From NCBI GenBank assembly GCA_946478765.1, contig CAMLDH010000250.1:1-5925 (forward strand): a DNA stretch of 5,925 nucleotides. Direction: 5' to 3'. This document shows positions 1 to 5,925 of the stretch, one piece after another. Made by a program: the position numbers and the translations under genes. The stretch's first letter is position 1, and each line of letters starts with the position of its first letter. The notes beneath the pieces are model-generated. The model was not told the origin of the DNA and made no database searches. It saw only the letters and a program-made list of their open reading frames with translations. The DNA comes from an uncultured Oxalobacteraceae bacterium (GTDB taxonomy: Bacteria > Pseudomonadota > Gammaproteobacteria > Burkholderiales > Burkholderiaceae).

Positions 1-467
1 GCAGATACTGGCGCAACAGCATCGAAGCCCAATCCTGCGCTTCGGTACCGCCGGCGCCGGCCTGGATATCGATGAAGCAATTGTTGGGATCCATCGGATT
101 GGAAAACATCCGGCGGAATTCCATGCCTTCGACTTGCTTTTTCAGTTCTTCAGTGTCTTGTTCGACTGCAACCAGGGTATCTTCATCCTGCTCCTCGCGC
201 GCCATCTCGAACAGGTCGCGCGCGTCGCGCAGTCCGGCATCGATGTGGGTAAGGGAATGGACAATCGCTTCCAGCGATTTTTTTTCTTTACCGAGTTCTT
301 GCGCGCGTTTCTGGTCGTTCCAGACGGTCGGGTCTTCGAGCTCGCCGTTGACTTGTTCCAGCTTCTCTGACTTCAGATCGAAGTCAAAGATACCTCCGAA
401 GTTCAGCTTCGCGGGTGGTGAGGTCTGCGATCAGTGCAGAAAGGGAATTGAGGCGTTCGGCTTCCAT
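1..467 (-). CDS. prfB: Peptide chain release factor 2 (RF2), 5' part, with programmed +1 frameshift
   Basis: RF2 recognises UGA and UAA stop codons on the ribosome and triggers peptide release. The ATG at 467-465 opens a 27-codon frame (MEAERLN..., ending ELRRYL) that stops at TGA 386-384. Moving +1 at CTT restores 128 more codons to the window edge, starting [13 protein letters not shown] and including [30 protein letters not shown] and LLRQYL. This is the N-terminal helical domain and start of the PCRF domain, with strong similarity to the family. Only about 155 of roughly 365 residues are present, so the GGQ catalytic loop and the SPF stop-reading motif lie beyond base 1. A second in-frame ATG lies two codons upstream (473-471); I prefer the inner one because related betaproteobacterial proteins begin MEAERLN. 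No strong Shine-Dalgarno precedes either. The gene has its own -10 box and is separated from the kinase gene upstream by a terminator. A simple gene caller would split or truncate it at the TGA. Confidence 0.95.
383..398 (-). other. prfB: RF2 programmed +1 frameshift site
   Basis: On the minus strand the bases read CGGAGG TAT CTT TGA C. An internal Shine-Dalgarno-like GGAGG (397-393) sits three bases before the slippery CTT (389-387), which is followed by the in-frame UGA stop (386-384) in the weak UGAC context. This is the same element and spacing as in E. coli prfB. Known mechanism: when RF2 is scarce, the ribosome pauses at UGA, the Leu tRNA slips from CUU to UUU, and translation continues in the +1 frame, so RF2 controls its own synthesis. 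The reading frames on both sides match RF2, which confirms that the shift is needed. Confidence 0.95.
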
Positions 468-495
468 GATCATTTCTTTGGCAATCAAACCCGAG

Positions 496-501
496 ATTAT
501 A
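496..501 (-). promoter_or_regulatory. -10 box of the probable prfB promoter
   Basis: A perfect TATAAT lies on the minus strand 28 bases upstream of the prfB ATG, which predicts transcription starting near 488-490 and a leader of about 22 nt. No good -35 hexamer is visible 16-18 bp upstream, and there is no TG extension, so the promoter may be weak or activator-dependent. Its position between the terminator at 634-655 and prfB fits an independent promoter for prfB. Confidence 0.5.
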
Positions 502-633
502 CCTTACCGGTTCGGGGGATTTCTCTATGACGACTTCAGGAAATCGCTGTCCGATATACCTGCGGTAGGCGGGGAAAATCTTGTTGCTGTGACAAGCGCA
601 AGTCGGAAATGTTGAAGGAAATCCGGGACATTT

Positions 634-655
634 AAAAAACGTCGCCGGAGCGGCG
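634..655 (-). terminator. Rho-independent terminator of the binding-protein/kinase operon
   Basis: On the minus strand a perfect 5-bp GC stem, CGCCG-CTC-CGGCG (655-643), is followed by ACG and then six T (639-634). It lies about 70 bases past the kinase stop at 725-727 and upstream of the prfB promoter, which is where an operon terminator is expected. The stem is short and the T-run starts three bases after it, so strength is uncertain. The 468-724 intergenic region otherwise holds only the prfB -10 box and a weak CCCCT/AGGGG hairpin near 667-687 that has no T-run. Confidence 0.65.
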
Positions 656-724
656 CTAGAGCGGATTCCCCTCGGATATGAAGGGGGCCGTCTGCTACAA
701 GTGCAGGCGCAAAGGCCAGCTCTG

Positions 725-3700
725 TCACACCGCCGGATTCTCGGTTCGCATCTCTTCATGTCCTGTGCGATACCGCTCCACCAGGGCAGCGATGGCCTTG
801 GATTGATAGCTTTCCGCCATATTTCGCAACTGCCTGGCGAAGGGGGCGTAGCACGGGTCCAGGGCTTTCAGGTAATCGGCCTGCGCGCAGATGTTTTGCA
901 TGTTGCCCAGCCGGGCGAGTTGATAGAGCCTCTCGATCTCGTCCCGTGGTGGAATGACGAAATCGCCAGCCTTCTCTTGCTCCCCGGCCGATGCCTGCGG
1001 AGATTCTTTATGGATCCACTTTAAGGACAACTGCTCACCGATGGTCTTCAGCAAGAGATCCTGCTCGATGGGCTTGGGGAGAAAGGCATTGGCGCCGGCC
1101 GCATAGCTTCTCGCTTCATCCTCGGGGGTGGCGCTGGCGCTGGCGGCGACGATGGGAATCCGGGCAAACTCCGGCAAGTTGCGGATCCTGCGTGTCGCTT
1201 CCCGGCCATCCATCACCGGCATCATGACATCCATCACAATGAGATCGGGCCTGACGCTGTCGAGATGATCAAGGCATTCCTGGCCGTTCTCCGCATCAAA
1301 GACTTCAAACCCCAGCGGAGAGAGGGCATCCATCAACATGGCGCGATTTTGCGGCACGTCATCCACGATCAACACCTTCTTGCGCGGGCCTTGATAGCCG
1401 ATGACGATCTGTGGCGTGGGTAAGACTGCCATCTCAGTTGCTGCAACCGGCAGATCGACTTCAAACCAGAAGAGGCTGCCCTTGCCCAATTGGCTCTTGA
1501 CCTGGATATTGCCTCCCATTAGTCGGATCAGTTGCTGGCTGATGGCCAGGCCCAGTCCCGTCCCGCCCTCGCGCCGCTGCACCTCGCCCACCTGTTCGAA
1601 GGGCTGGAATATGCGCGACAGACTTTCATCGCTCATGCCGACGCCGCTGTCCTTCACCTCGAAGCGCAGCCGCGCCATGCCTTCTCCGTCTTTCCCCGGA
1701 TGGGACGATGCTGCCCCTTGCACGCGCAAGCTTACCTCGCCGCTATCGGTGAACTTGACCGCATTGCCTAACAGGTTGAGCAGCACTTGGCGCAAGCGCT
1801 TGTCGTCCGCTTTCACCGAGGCCGGCAAGTCCGGCGATACCTGATGAGTGAACACCAGGCTTTTCTCCTCGGCCTTGATGCGGATGATGTTCGCCACCAT
1901 GCGCAGGAACACGGAAAGATTGATTTCGCTCGGATACAGCTCCAGTTTGCCGGCCTCGACGCGCGCCAGGTCCAGGATGTCGTTGATGAGGTTAAGCAAA
2001 TGCTGACCGCTCTCCTGAATGGTCGCCAGACCGGTTGCCTGACGCTTGGTCAACTGTTGCGTGTCGCGTCGCAGGATCTGCGCATAGCCCAGGATGGCGT
2101 TCAACGGTGTGCGCAATTCGTGGCTCATCTGCGCCAGAAATGCACTGCGCTGCCGCGCCAGCCGCATAGCTTCCGCCAACGCCACTTCGCGCGCCGCTTC
2201 CGCTGCCTTGCGCTCGCTGATGTTATGGGCCGCACCGACAGTGCCCAGCACTGTGCCATCTTCGTCCAGCACTGGTGCCCGGTAGGTTTCCATCCAGACG
2301 ACGCCGTTGGCGCCCTCAATGGGTTCTTCCATCGCCTTGCGCTGATGTGAAGTCATCACTTCCATGTCATTGGCGCGATAGCGCTCGGCAAGCTCGGGCG
2401 GCCACAGCTCCTGGTCGGATTTGCCGATCATCTCCTCAACGGTATGGCCGCAGGCGGCAGCATTGGCTTGGTTGGTGATCAGGTAGCGGCATTGCGTATC
2501 CTTGAGCCAGATCCACAAGGGGAGGGTATCGATGAGTGTGCGCAGATAGCGTGTTTGCTGACGCAATTCGGCGGTGCGGATTTGCACGCGCTGCTCCAGG
2601 GTTTCGAGAGAGTGCCGCAGTTCGGCGATCATCATGTTGAACGCCGAACCCAACTCGCCGATTTCATCCGGCGCTTCGATGACGATAGGGTGCAGTTCGT
2701 TTGCCGTGATTCCGTTGTCGGCAGGCTGTTCGTTTTCCTGACGGTGCTTGAGGCCGATGCGTTTCACGGCGCGGGTCAAGGCGACAATCGGATCAATAAA
2801 CCGCCCCACCCAGAAGATACCCACCCCGATGCTTATCACGAGGATCAGGCTTGCCACGGTCAGGATTGCAGTAACCGTCTGGCGGATGTTTTGCACCGTG
2901 TTTTCCCGTGATGCCGTCATGCCCAGAATCAGTCGCGTCCGATTTTCGAATTGCCATGGCAGCAGGGTTTCGTAAAACGATCCCTGTTCGTTCGTGACGA
3001 TTTGCTGGATGACTTGAGAAGGTTTTCCAGGCTGAACAGCTTGTGCCTCCTGCAACAGCTCTTTTGGCGTCAAGTTGACATCGGTGAGTCGTAATTGATG
3101 GCTGCCATCGGGGGAAAAAAGGACTGGCCATTTGCCCGTCTTTGCAGCAAGATCTTCCAGCGCGGCACGATCAATCTGTTTGTGAAAGACCAGAACGGCT
3201 ACTGTTGCCCGTCGCCGGTTGGGAGCCATCTTTCCCCAATTTTGCTTCGGATCCGCAATCGTCAGTTCGGATACGATTCGAGATAAAGGGTGGATTTGCA
3301 AGGCAAGCCAAGACTCTTCAATGACCCCTTGCAATGGGACGGAAAATTCGATCGTTGCAAACTCGGGGGAAGGGAAAACAAAGGATACAGTTGGCTGTTT
3401 TACTTCGTCAATGGTGCGTGTGATGGTGGAGGGCGCAGGCCTCTCCTGCCAAGCGGGCCAGTTTTGAAAGTTGATTTTTTTACCGGCCTTGGTTGTTACT
3501 CCGGCCCATACAGTAGGAGCATTTCCTTGGCGAACCATCATGCCTGCTTCGGAAACGGAAACATAATGGCTTAGCTTGCCGCGGGTATAGACTGCGACAC
3601 TCGAAAACCCACCTGTCTGCAGCACCAGGTTCAAGCGATTGAGGGAAACTGACTTGCTATAGGATAAGGTCCTTACCATTTGCCTCGCTTCTTTCGCCCT

Positions 3701-4024
3701 CAAAGGGTCATCGATACTGAATTCAAGCGTGAGCAGTTCGGCCAATTGGTTCAAGAGCACGATGTCGTCGGCGGCGGAAAGAGCCGCGCCCTGCAGGCGC
3801 AAGGTCAATGCTTGTAAATCATTCTGCCAGGCCAGCAGATCGCGATTGAGGGCGGAAAAGGCCAATTCCTGGTTTTGCCGGTTCGTGTAATAAGAAGCAA
3901 GCACTGTATTGAGCGTGGTGGTGAGTGCCAGCACGCCAACCAGCACAAGCAGCACCTTTTGCTTGATGCCGAAATGCATGTCTTTGTCCCGGCAGAGACG
4001 CAGTAGCTTCGTGATGCCTATCAC
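725..4024 (-). CDS. Membrane hybrid sensor histidine kinase (periplasmic sensor-HAMP-PAS-HisKA-HATPase-REC)
   Basis: Length 1099 residues from GTG 4024-4022. Order: TM1 about 24-44; periplasmic sensor about 45-380 with no family I recognise; TM2 about 383-407; HAMP about 405-475 (contains EIGELGSAFNMM); coiled linker; PAS about 494-605, ending in the usual NISERK; HisKA with the H-box SHELRTPLNAILGY, phospho-His H635; ATPase domain with N-box N750/N754, G1 DSGVGM 792-797, F-box FQPFE 806-810 and G2 GGTGLGLAIS 820-829; receiver about 882-999 with acidic pair D888/D889, phospho-acceptor D932, S962 and K984; and a helical C-terminal domain about 1025-1086 without a candidate phospho-His. All catalytic residues look intact. 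The GTGA overlap with the binding-protein gene suggests translational coupling. An ATG 15 codons in (3979-3977) is an alternative start and would still keep TM1. No output domain is present, so a separate Hpt or regulator elsewhere is expected (inference). The signal sensed is unknown; the neighbour suggests a binding-protein-delivered ligand. Confidence 0.93.
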   Translation of the reverse strand: MIGITKLLRLCRDKDMHFGIKQKVLLVLVGVLALTTTLNTVLASYYTNRQNQELAFSALNRDLLAWQNDLQALTLRLQGAALSAADDIVLLNQLAELLTLEFSIDDPLRAKEARQMVRTLSYSKSVSLNRLNLVLQTGGFSSVAVYTRGKLSHYVSVSEAGMMVRQGNAPTVWAGVTTKAGKKINFQNWPAWQERPAPSTITRTIDEVKQPTVSFVFPSPEFATIEFSVPLQGVIEESWLALQIHPLSRIVSELTIADPKQNWGKMAPNRRRATVAVLVFHKQIDRAALEDLAAKTGKWPVLFSPDGSHQLRLTDVNLTPKELLQEAQAVQPGKPSQVIQQIVTNEQGSFYETLLPWQFENRTRLILGMTASRENTVQNIRQTVTAILTVASLILVISIGVGIFWVGRFIDPIVALTRAVKRIGLKHRQENEQPADNGITANELHPIVIEAPDEIGELGSAFNMMIAELRHSLETLEQRVQIRTAELRQQTRYLRTLIDTLPLWIWLKDTQCRYLITNQANAAACGHTVEEMIGKSDQELWPPELAERYRANDMEVMTSHQRKAMEEPIEGANGVVWMETYRAPVLDEDGTVLGTVGAAHNISERKAAEAAREVALAEAMRLARQRSAFLAQMSHELRTPLNAILGYAQILRRDTQQLTKRQATGLATIQESGQHLLNLINDILDLARVEAGKLELYPSEINLSVFLRMVANIIRIKAEEKSLVFTHQVSPDLPASVKADDKRLRQVLLNLLGNAVKFTDSGEVSLRVQGAASSHPGKDGEGMARLRFEVKDSGVGMSDESLSRIFQPFEQVGEVQRREGGTGLGLAISQQLIRLMGGNIQVKSQLGKGSLFWFEVDLPVAATEMAVLPTPQIVIGYQGPRKKVLIVDDVPQNRAMLMDALSPLGFEVFDAENGQECLDHLDSVRPDLIVMDVMMPVMDGREATRRIRNLPEFARIPIVAASASATPEDEARSYAAGANAFLPKPIEQDLLLKTIGEQLSLKWIHKESPQASAGEQEKAGDFVIPPRDEIERLYQLARLGNMQNICAQADYLKALDPCYAPFARQLRNMAESYQSKAIAALVERYRTGHEEMRTENPAV
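1273..1415 (-). repeat. Parent-like copy of the duplicated receiver segment (matches 5563-5705)
   Basis: This stretch of the intact kinase encodes the linker IVIGYQGP and the first half of the receiver. It contains a 39-base block (1328-1366) that is identical in the broken copy (5618-5656), flanked by sequence at roughly 82% identity. The block covers the codons for VDDVPQNRAMLMD. Confidence 0.85.
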
Positions 4025-5325
4025 GGATATGGATAGTCGTGCTGTTCAGCGATGGTCTGGTCGATGATGTCGGCAGCCTGACTGAGCTCGGATTGGACAT
4101 CGGCTCCGGCAACGATGTGGTCGACTGCTTCCGCAAAGACTTTTTTGATCGTGCCGTAGGCTGGGGTGATGGGGCGAAGTACCCCGCCCACCTCAAGCTG
4201 CTGTACAAAAAATCTCAAGGGACCTCGTGGACCGTATAGCGGCGATTGCGCCAAGGCTGAGCGGCGGGCGGGCATGGCGGTGTTGACATTTGTCATGCGC
4301 ACGATCTCCTCCGGGGACATCAAATGAGTAAGAAACGCCCAGGCGCCAGTTGGTTCGAGACATGTGCTAGAAATACCCCAACCCCACGACCCCATGCCGG
4401 TTTTGATACCTCGGCCGAAATCCGGCAAAGGCATCAAAACCAGATCCTTGCCTAGTGCTTTGCGGTAAGGTTGGTAGCTCCAGTGTCCCGTCCAGGACAA
4501 TGCAGTCTTGCCCTTTTCAAAATCATCTTGTCGATCGAAAACGGCCCGAGTCCAGCCCTTTTGGAGCCAGCGTTGGAAACGCTTCATCGCCTCGACCGAT
4601 TGCGGTCCATCGAGCACCCCCTTGGCAGTACGGTAATTCCGGCGATCGATCAAATCGCCGCCGAAACTCTGCAAGATCGGTGCATAAGCATAGGAATAAA
4701 ATTCACCTGTGGAATAAAGGGTGAAACTGATTGCGTAGTCCACCTCCTTCAGTGCAGCCAGCTTGGCCAAGGCATCTTCAAATTCCGCCAGGCTCCATGG
4801 AGCTTTCAGGGTGGGGGTGCGTATACCGGCAGCACGCAAGTAACGGCGATTGCCCCATAACCCCAATCCGGAATCGTATTGTCCCAAGCTGTAGAGCTGG
4901 CCTTGATAAGTTCCTTGCTTAATGATCGACGGCAGGAAATCCTGCAACAATTCCGGGGTGACAAATTGATCGATAGGCTGTAAGTAGTGAGGCCATGCCA
5001 TCTCAGCCAGTCGCGGGCCATCGAATTCCAGCAAGCATGGCAAGGTGCCGGTGGCTGCCTCACGCAATACCCAGCTTTCATAGTCTCTACGCAGGGAGGA
5101 TATGATTTCGACCCGATACACATGTTGCTGGCGATTGAATCTCTCCGCCGCTTTCCTGAGTACGTCGAACTCACGAGAGCCAGCGTCTACATGTGTCCAA
5201 ACGATGATGGCTTTTGGGGGTATTCTGGTTGCCGGCTTGGGGGAGGCTGCGTGTGTAACACCGATAGTCCAGCCGAGAAGAATAACGACCATCCAGAGAC
5301 GGCTCAAACGCGATCGCTTATCCAC
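4021..5325 (-). CDS. Periplasmic solute-binding protein, family 1 (MalE/UgpB-like), coupled to the hybrid kinase
   Basis: Starting from GTG 5325-5323 the product is 434 residues, the usual family size, with a textbook signal peptide: basic KRSRLSR, hydrophobic core LWMVVILLGWTIGV, and cleavage after THA at about residue 26. There is no lipobox. Family features (numbering from this GTG): IVWTH near 41-45, YSLGQYDSGLGLWGNRRYL plus AAGI near 145-168, APW-SLAEFEDAL near 175-185, ALSWTGHW near 275-282, GWGIS near 315-319, NTAMPARRSAL near 348-358, and a C-terminal RPITPAYGTI. This is the fold of ABC sugar and glycerol-phosphate binding proteins. No permease or ATPase is adjacent; instead the stop overlaps the kinase start (GTGA), so a sensory role is inferred. 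The open frame extends further to TTG 5448 or ATG 5424, but those starts would put more than 30 unlikely residues ahead of the signal peptide. The preferred GTG has only a weak GGA upstream. Ligand unknown. Confidence 0.85.
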   Translation of the reverse strand: MDKRSRLSRLWMVVILLGWTIGVTHAASPKPATRIPPKAIIVWTHVDAGSREFDVLRKAAERFNRQQHVYRVEIISSLRRDYESWVLREAATGTLPCLLEFDGPRLAEMAWPHYLQPIDQFVTPELLQDFLPSIIKQGTYQGQLYSLGQYDSGLGLWGNRRYLRAAGIRTPTLKAPWSLAEFEDALAKLAALKEVDYAISFTLYSTGEFYSYAYAPILQSFGGDLIDRRNYRTAKGVLDGPQSVEAMKRFQRWLQKGWTRAVFDRQDDFEKGKTALSWTGHWSYQPYRKALGKDLVLMPLPDFGRGIKTGMGSWGWGISSTCLEPTGAWAFLTHLMSPEEIVRMTNVNTAMPARRSALAQSPLYGPRGPLRFFVQQLEVGGVLRPITPAYGTIKKVFAEAVDHIVAGADVQSELSQAADIIDQTIAEQHDYPYP

Positions 5326-5452
5326 GCTGAATCCGTTGATCCTGCCGCATCCGGAGGTGGAACAACTTTTCAATTTCCCTGGCTGAAACGCATTCAGGAA
5401 AGCGGCAACCTTGCATTTCATCATGGCATTGGGCGTGCGGGCACACAAACAT
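5318..5452 (-). CDS. Possible 44-residue Cys/His-rich small ORF in the leader of the binding-protein gene
   Basis: ATG 5452-5450 opens a 44-codon frame that ends in TAA 5320-5318 and overlaps the preferred GTG start of the binding protein by 8 bases. The product begins MFVCPHAQCHDE and has four cysteines at 4, 9, 16 and 21, spaced C-X4-C-X6-C-X4-C, plus three histidines, followed by a charged helix-like tail. GGAAG lies upstream but only two bases from the ATG, which is poor spacing. The same DNA is also open in the binding-protein frame, so it may be only an upstream extension or chance. If translated, it could couple to the next gene or bind a metal. I know no matching family. Confidence 0.22.
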   Translation of the reverse strand: MFVCPHAQCHDEMQGCRFPECVSAREIEKLFHLRMRQDQRIQRG

Positions 5453-5525
5453 TACTTCCGTTTAGAGCTTGGTCGTGGCAATAAGTTGTATTGACTGACG
5501 TCCCCCCAATGCAACGCCTGTGCTT

Positions 5526-5557
5526 TTGACGATAGCCCCTCACCAGCTATAAGTCAA
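5526..5557. repeat. Imperfect inverted repeat overlapping the operon promoter
   Basis: Left arm TTGACGATAGC (5526-5536) and right arm GCTATAAGTCAA (5546-5557) are reverse complements apart from one substitution and one extra base, around a 9-base spacer. The two arms coincide with the -10 and -35 boxes of the minus-strand promoter. On the plus strand the arms also read TTGACG-16 bp-TATAAG, a second plausible promoter pointing right. It could be an operator for a dimeric regulator or a bidirectional promoter; this is inference. Confidence 0.45.
5529..5557 (-). promoter_or_regulatory. Sigma70-type promoter for the binding-protein/kinase operon
   Basis: Minus strand: TTGACT (-35, 5557-5552), exactly 17 bp, then TATCGT (-10, 5534-5529). 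This predicts transcription starting near 5522. The leader would be about 200 nt to the GTG at 5325, or about 70 nt to the small ORF at 5452. The match is 5/6 for -35 and 4/6 for -10 with optimal spacing, and it sits immediately upstream of the two-gene unit. The -35 box is only about 5 bases from the edge of the broken receiver fragment. Confidence 0.55.
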
Positions 5558-5562
5558 ACCGA

Positions 5563-5705
5563 GGCATTTCTGGCCGTTCTCGGCATCAAAGACCGCAAAC
5601 CCAAGTGTCTACAGGGCATCCATCAACATGGCGCGATTTTGCGGCACGTCATCCACAATCAGTATTTTCTTGCTCGGGCCTTGATAGCCAATAACGATCT
5701 GTGTC
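5563..5705 (-). pseudogene. Broken fragment of a paralogous hybrid kinase (linker plus start of receiver domain)
   Basis: These 143 bases align without gaps to 1273-1415, inside the intact kinase, with about 19 mismatches by hand count (roughly 87% identity). In the kinase frame they read TQIVIGYQGPSKKILIVDDV, PQNRAMLMDAL, a TAG stop (5611-5609) where the intact gene has Ser902, then TLGFAVFDAENGQKCL, after which homology ends abruptly. The fragment matches kinase residues about 870-918. It keeps the acidic pair of a receiver but lacks the phospho-acceptor Asp, the Ser/Thr and the Lys, so it cannot be a working receiver. An ATG happens to lie just before the homology (MTQIV), and an open frame runs from 5803, but no Shine-Dalgarno supports translation. 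Differences in the first half are mostly synonymous, so the source gene was under selection. Best read as a leftover of duplication and deletion. Confidence 0.8.
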
Positions 5706-5827
5706 ATGCGAATCGCCCGGTTTTGCTGAAAGATGCTCATGCTGCATATCGCCGGTTTGCATAGTGCTGAGCGTCTGCTCTCAGGAATACTGACTGTCGG
5801 CAATGACTCATCCCCCCCTCTTCGTTT
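5706..5827. other. Spacer between the second kinase and the receiver fragment
   Basis: I see no supported gene here. The stretch holds a run of seven C (5812-5818), and on the minus strand a small CTGAG/CTCAG hairpin near 5766-5783 that lacks a T-run. The upstream kinase gene therefore has no obvious intrinsic terminator, and read-through into the binding-protein operon is possible. The sequence shows no resemblance by eye to the region downstream of the intact kinase (640-724). Confidence 0.5.
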
Positions 5828-5925
5828 TCATACCGACGGATTTTCGGTCCGCGCCTCTTCATGCCCTGCACGATACCGCTCCACCAAGGCGACGATGGCT
5901 TTGGATTGATAGCTTTCCGCCATAT
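5828..5925 (-). CDS. Second hybrid sensor kinase, C-terminal end only (paralogue of the intact kinase)
   Basis: The last 31 codons before TGA 5830-5828 read MAESYQSKAIVALVERYRAG then HEEARTENPSV. They differ from the C-terminus of the intact kinase at only four positions (A/V, T/A, M/A, A/S). At DNA level 5837-5925 aligns to 734-822 without gaps, with 11 mismatches (about 88%). It is therefore the end of the same helical C-terminal domain, and the rest of this gene should lie to the right of the window. Whether it is complete, and whether it has its own binding protein, cannot be seen here. Confidence 0.85.
   Translation of the reverse strand, partial: MAESYQSKAIVALVERYRAGHEEARTENPSV
5837..5925 (-). 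repeat. Paralogous repeat, kinase C-terminal domain (matches 734-822)
   Basis: Direct repeat of 734-822 in the same orientation, 78 of 89 bases identical, ungapped, and running on past the window edge. Its similarity level is close to that of the 143-bp pair (1273-1415 and 5563-5705), so both duplications may be of similar age. Confidence 0.85.

Noticed and set aside
72..530. Plus-strand open frames over prfB, such as 72-530
   Set aside because: Composition is Ser/Arg-rich, typical of antisense shadow, and the opposite strand encodes clear RF2.
403..759. Minus-strand open frames at 403-759 and 525-728 between the kinase and prfB
   Set aside because: They run through the terminator, the -10 box and the prfB start in a different frame, have no Shine-Dalgarno, and resemble no family.
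1127..1147. Short GGCGCT tandem repeat
   Set aside because: It only encodes the ASASA stretch of the receiver and is two units long; ordinary coding sequence.
1787..2911. Long plus-strand open frames inside the kinase (1787-2350, 2444-2911)
   Set aside because: They lie opposite the PAS, HisKA and HAMP coding sequence of the kinase and have no recognisable features of their own.
5446..5448. TTG at 5448 as the start of the binding protein
   Set aside because: It would put 41 residues before a normal signal peptide; GTG 5325 gives a standard 26-residue signal and the usual family length, though GGAAG upstream of the TTG keeps it possible.
5609..5803. A 64-codon receiver-like small protein
   Set aside because: The receiver part is truncated before the phospho-acceptor, the stop lies within the aligned kinase homology, the first 32 codons have no counterpart, and no ribosome-binding site is visible; treated as a pseudogene fragment.
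1..5925. CRISPR arrays, tRNA or rRNA genes, and insertion sequences
   Set aside because: I saw no regularly spaced repeats, no cloverleaf, no rRNA-like stretch and no transposase in any frame.

Overview
The window looks like a chromosomal segment of a betaproteobacterium (moderately GC-rich; the RF2 N-terminus beginning MEAERLN and the architecture of the hybrid kinase both fit that class; genus not determinable by eye). Every gene I can support lies on the minus strand, so the biological reading order runs from the right end of the window to the left.

Layout, right to left. (1) 5828-5925 is the last 31 codons of a second hybrid sensor kinase, whose C-terminus is nearly the same as that of the complete kinase further left. 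(2) 5706-5827 is a short spacer with no gene I can support. (3) 5563-5705 is a broken copy of the kinase linker and receiver start. It has an in-frame stop and loses all homology after 48 codons. (4) 5526-5557 holds an imperfect inverted repeat that contains a good minus-strand sigma70-type promoter. (5) 5318-5452 is a small, Cys/His-rich open frame that overlaps the preferred start of the next gene. (6) 4021-5325 encodes a periplasmic family-1 (MalE/UgpB-like) solute-binding protein. (7) 725-4024 encodes a 1099-residue membrane hybrid histidine kinase whose GTG start overlaps the binding-protein stop (GTGA). (8) 634-655 is an intrinsic terminator. (9) 496-501 is a -10 box, followed by the 5' part of prfB (release factor 2, 1-467), which carries the classical autoregulatory +1 programmed frameshift.

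How the parts fit: the binding protein and the kinase form a two-gene, translationally coupled unit, with no ABC permease or ATPase in the window. The simplest reading is a ligand-sensing module. The secreted binding protein would capture a solute, probably a sugar or similar small molecule, and present it to the roughly 335-residue periplasmic domain of the kinase. The kinase would then run a His-to-Asp relay through its own receiver. No DNA-binding or other output protein is visible. The paralogous kinase tail and the dead receiver fragment upstream show that this module belongs to a locally duplicated family that has been rearranged. prfB is a housekeeping neighbour with its own promoter, insulated by the terminator.
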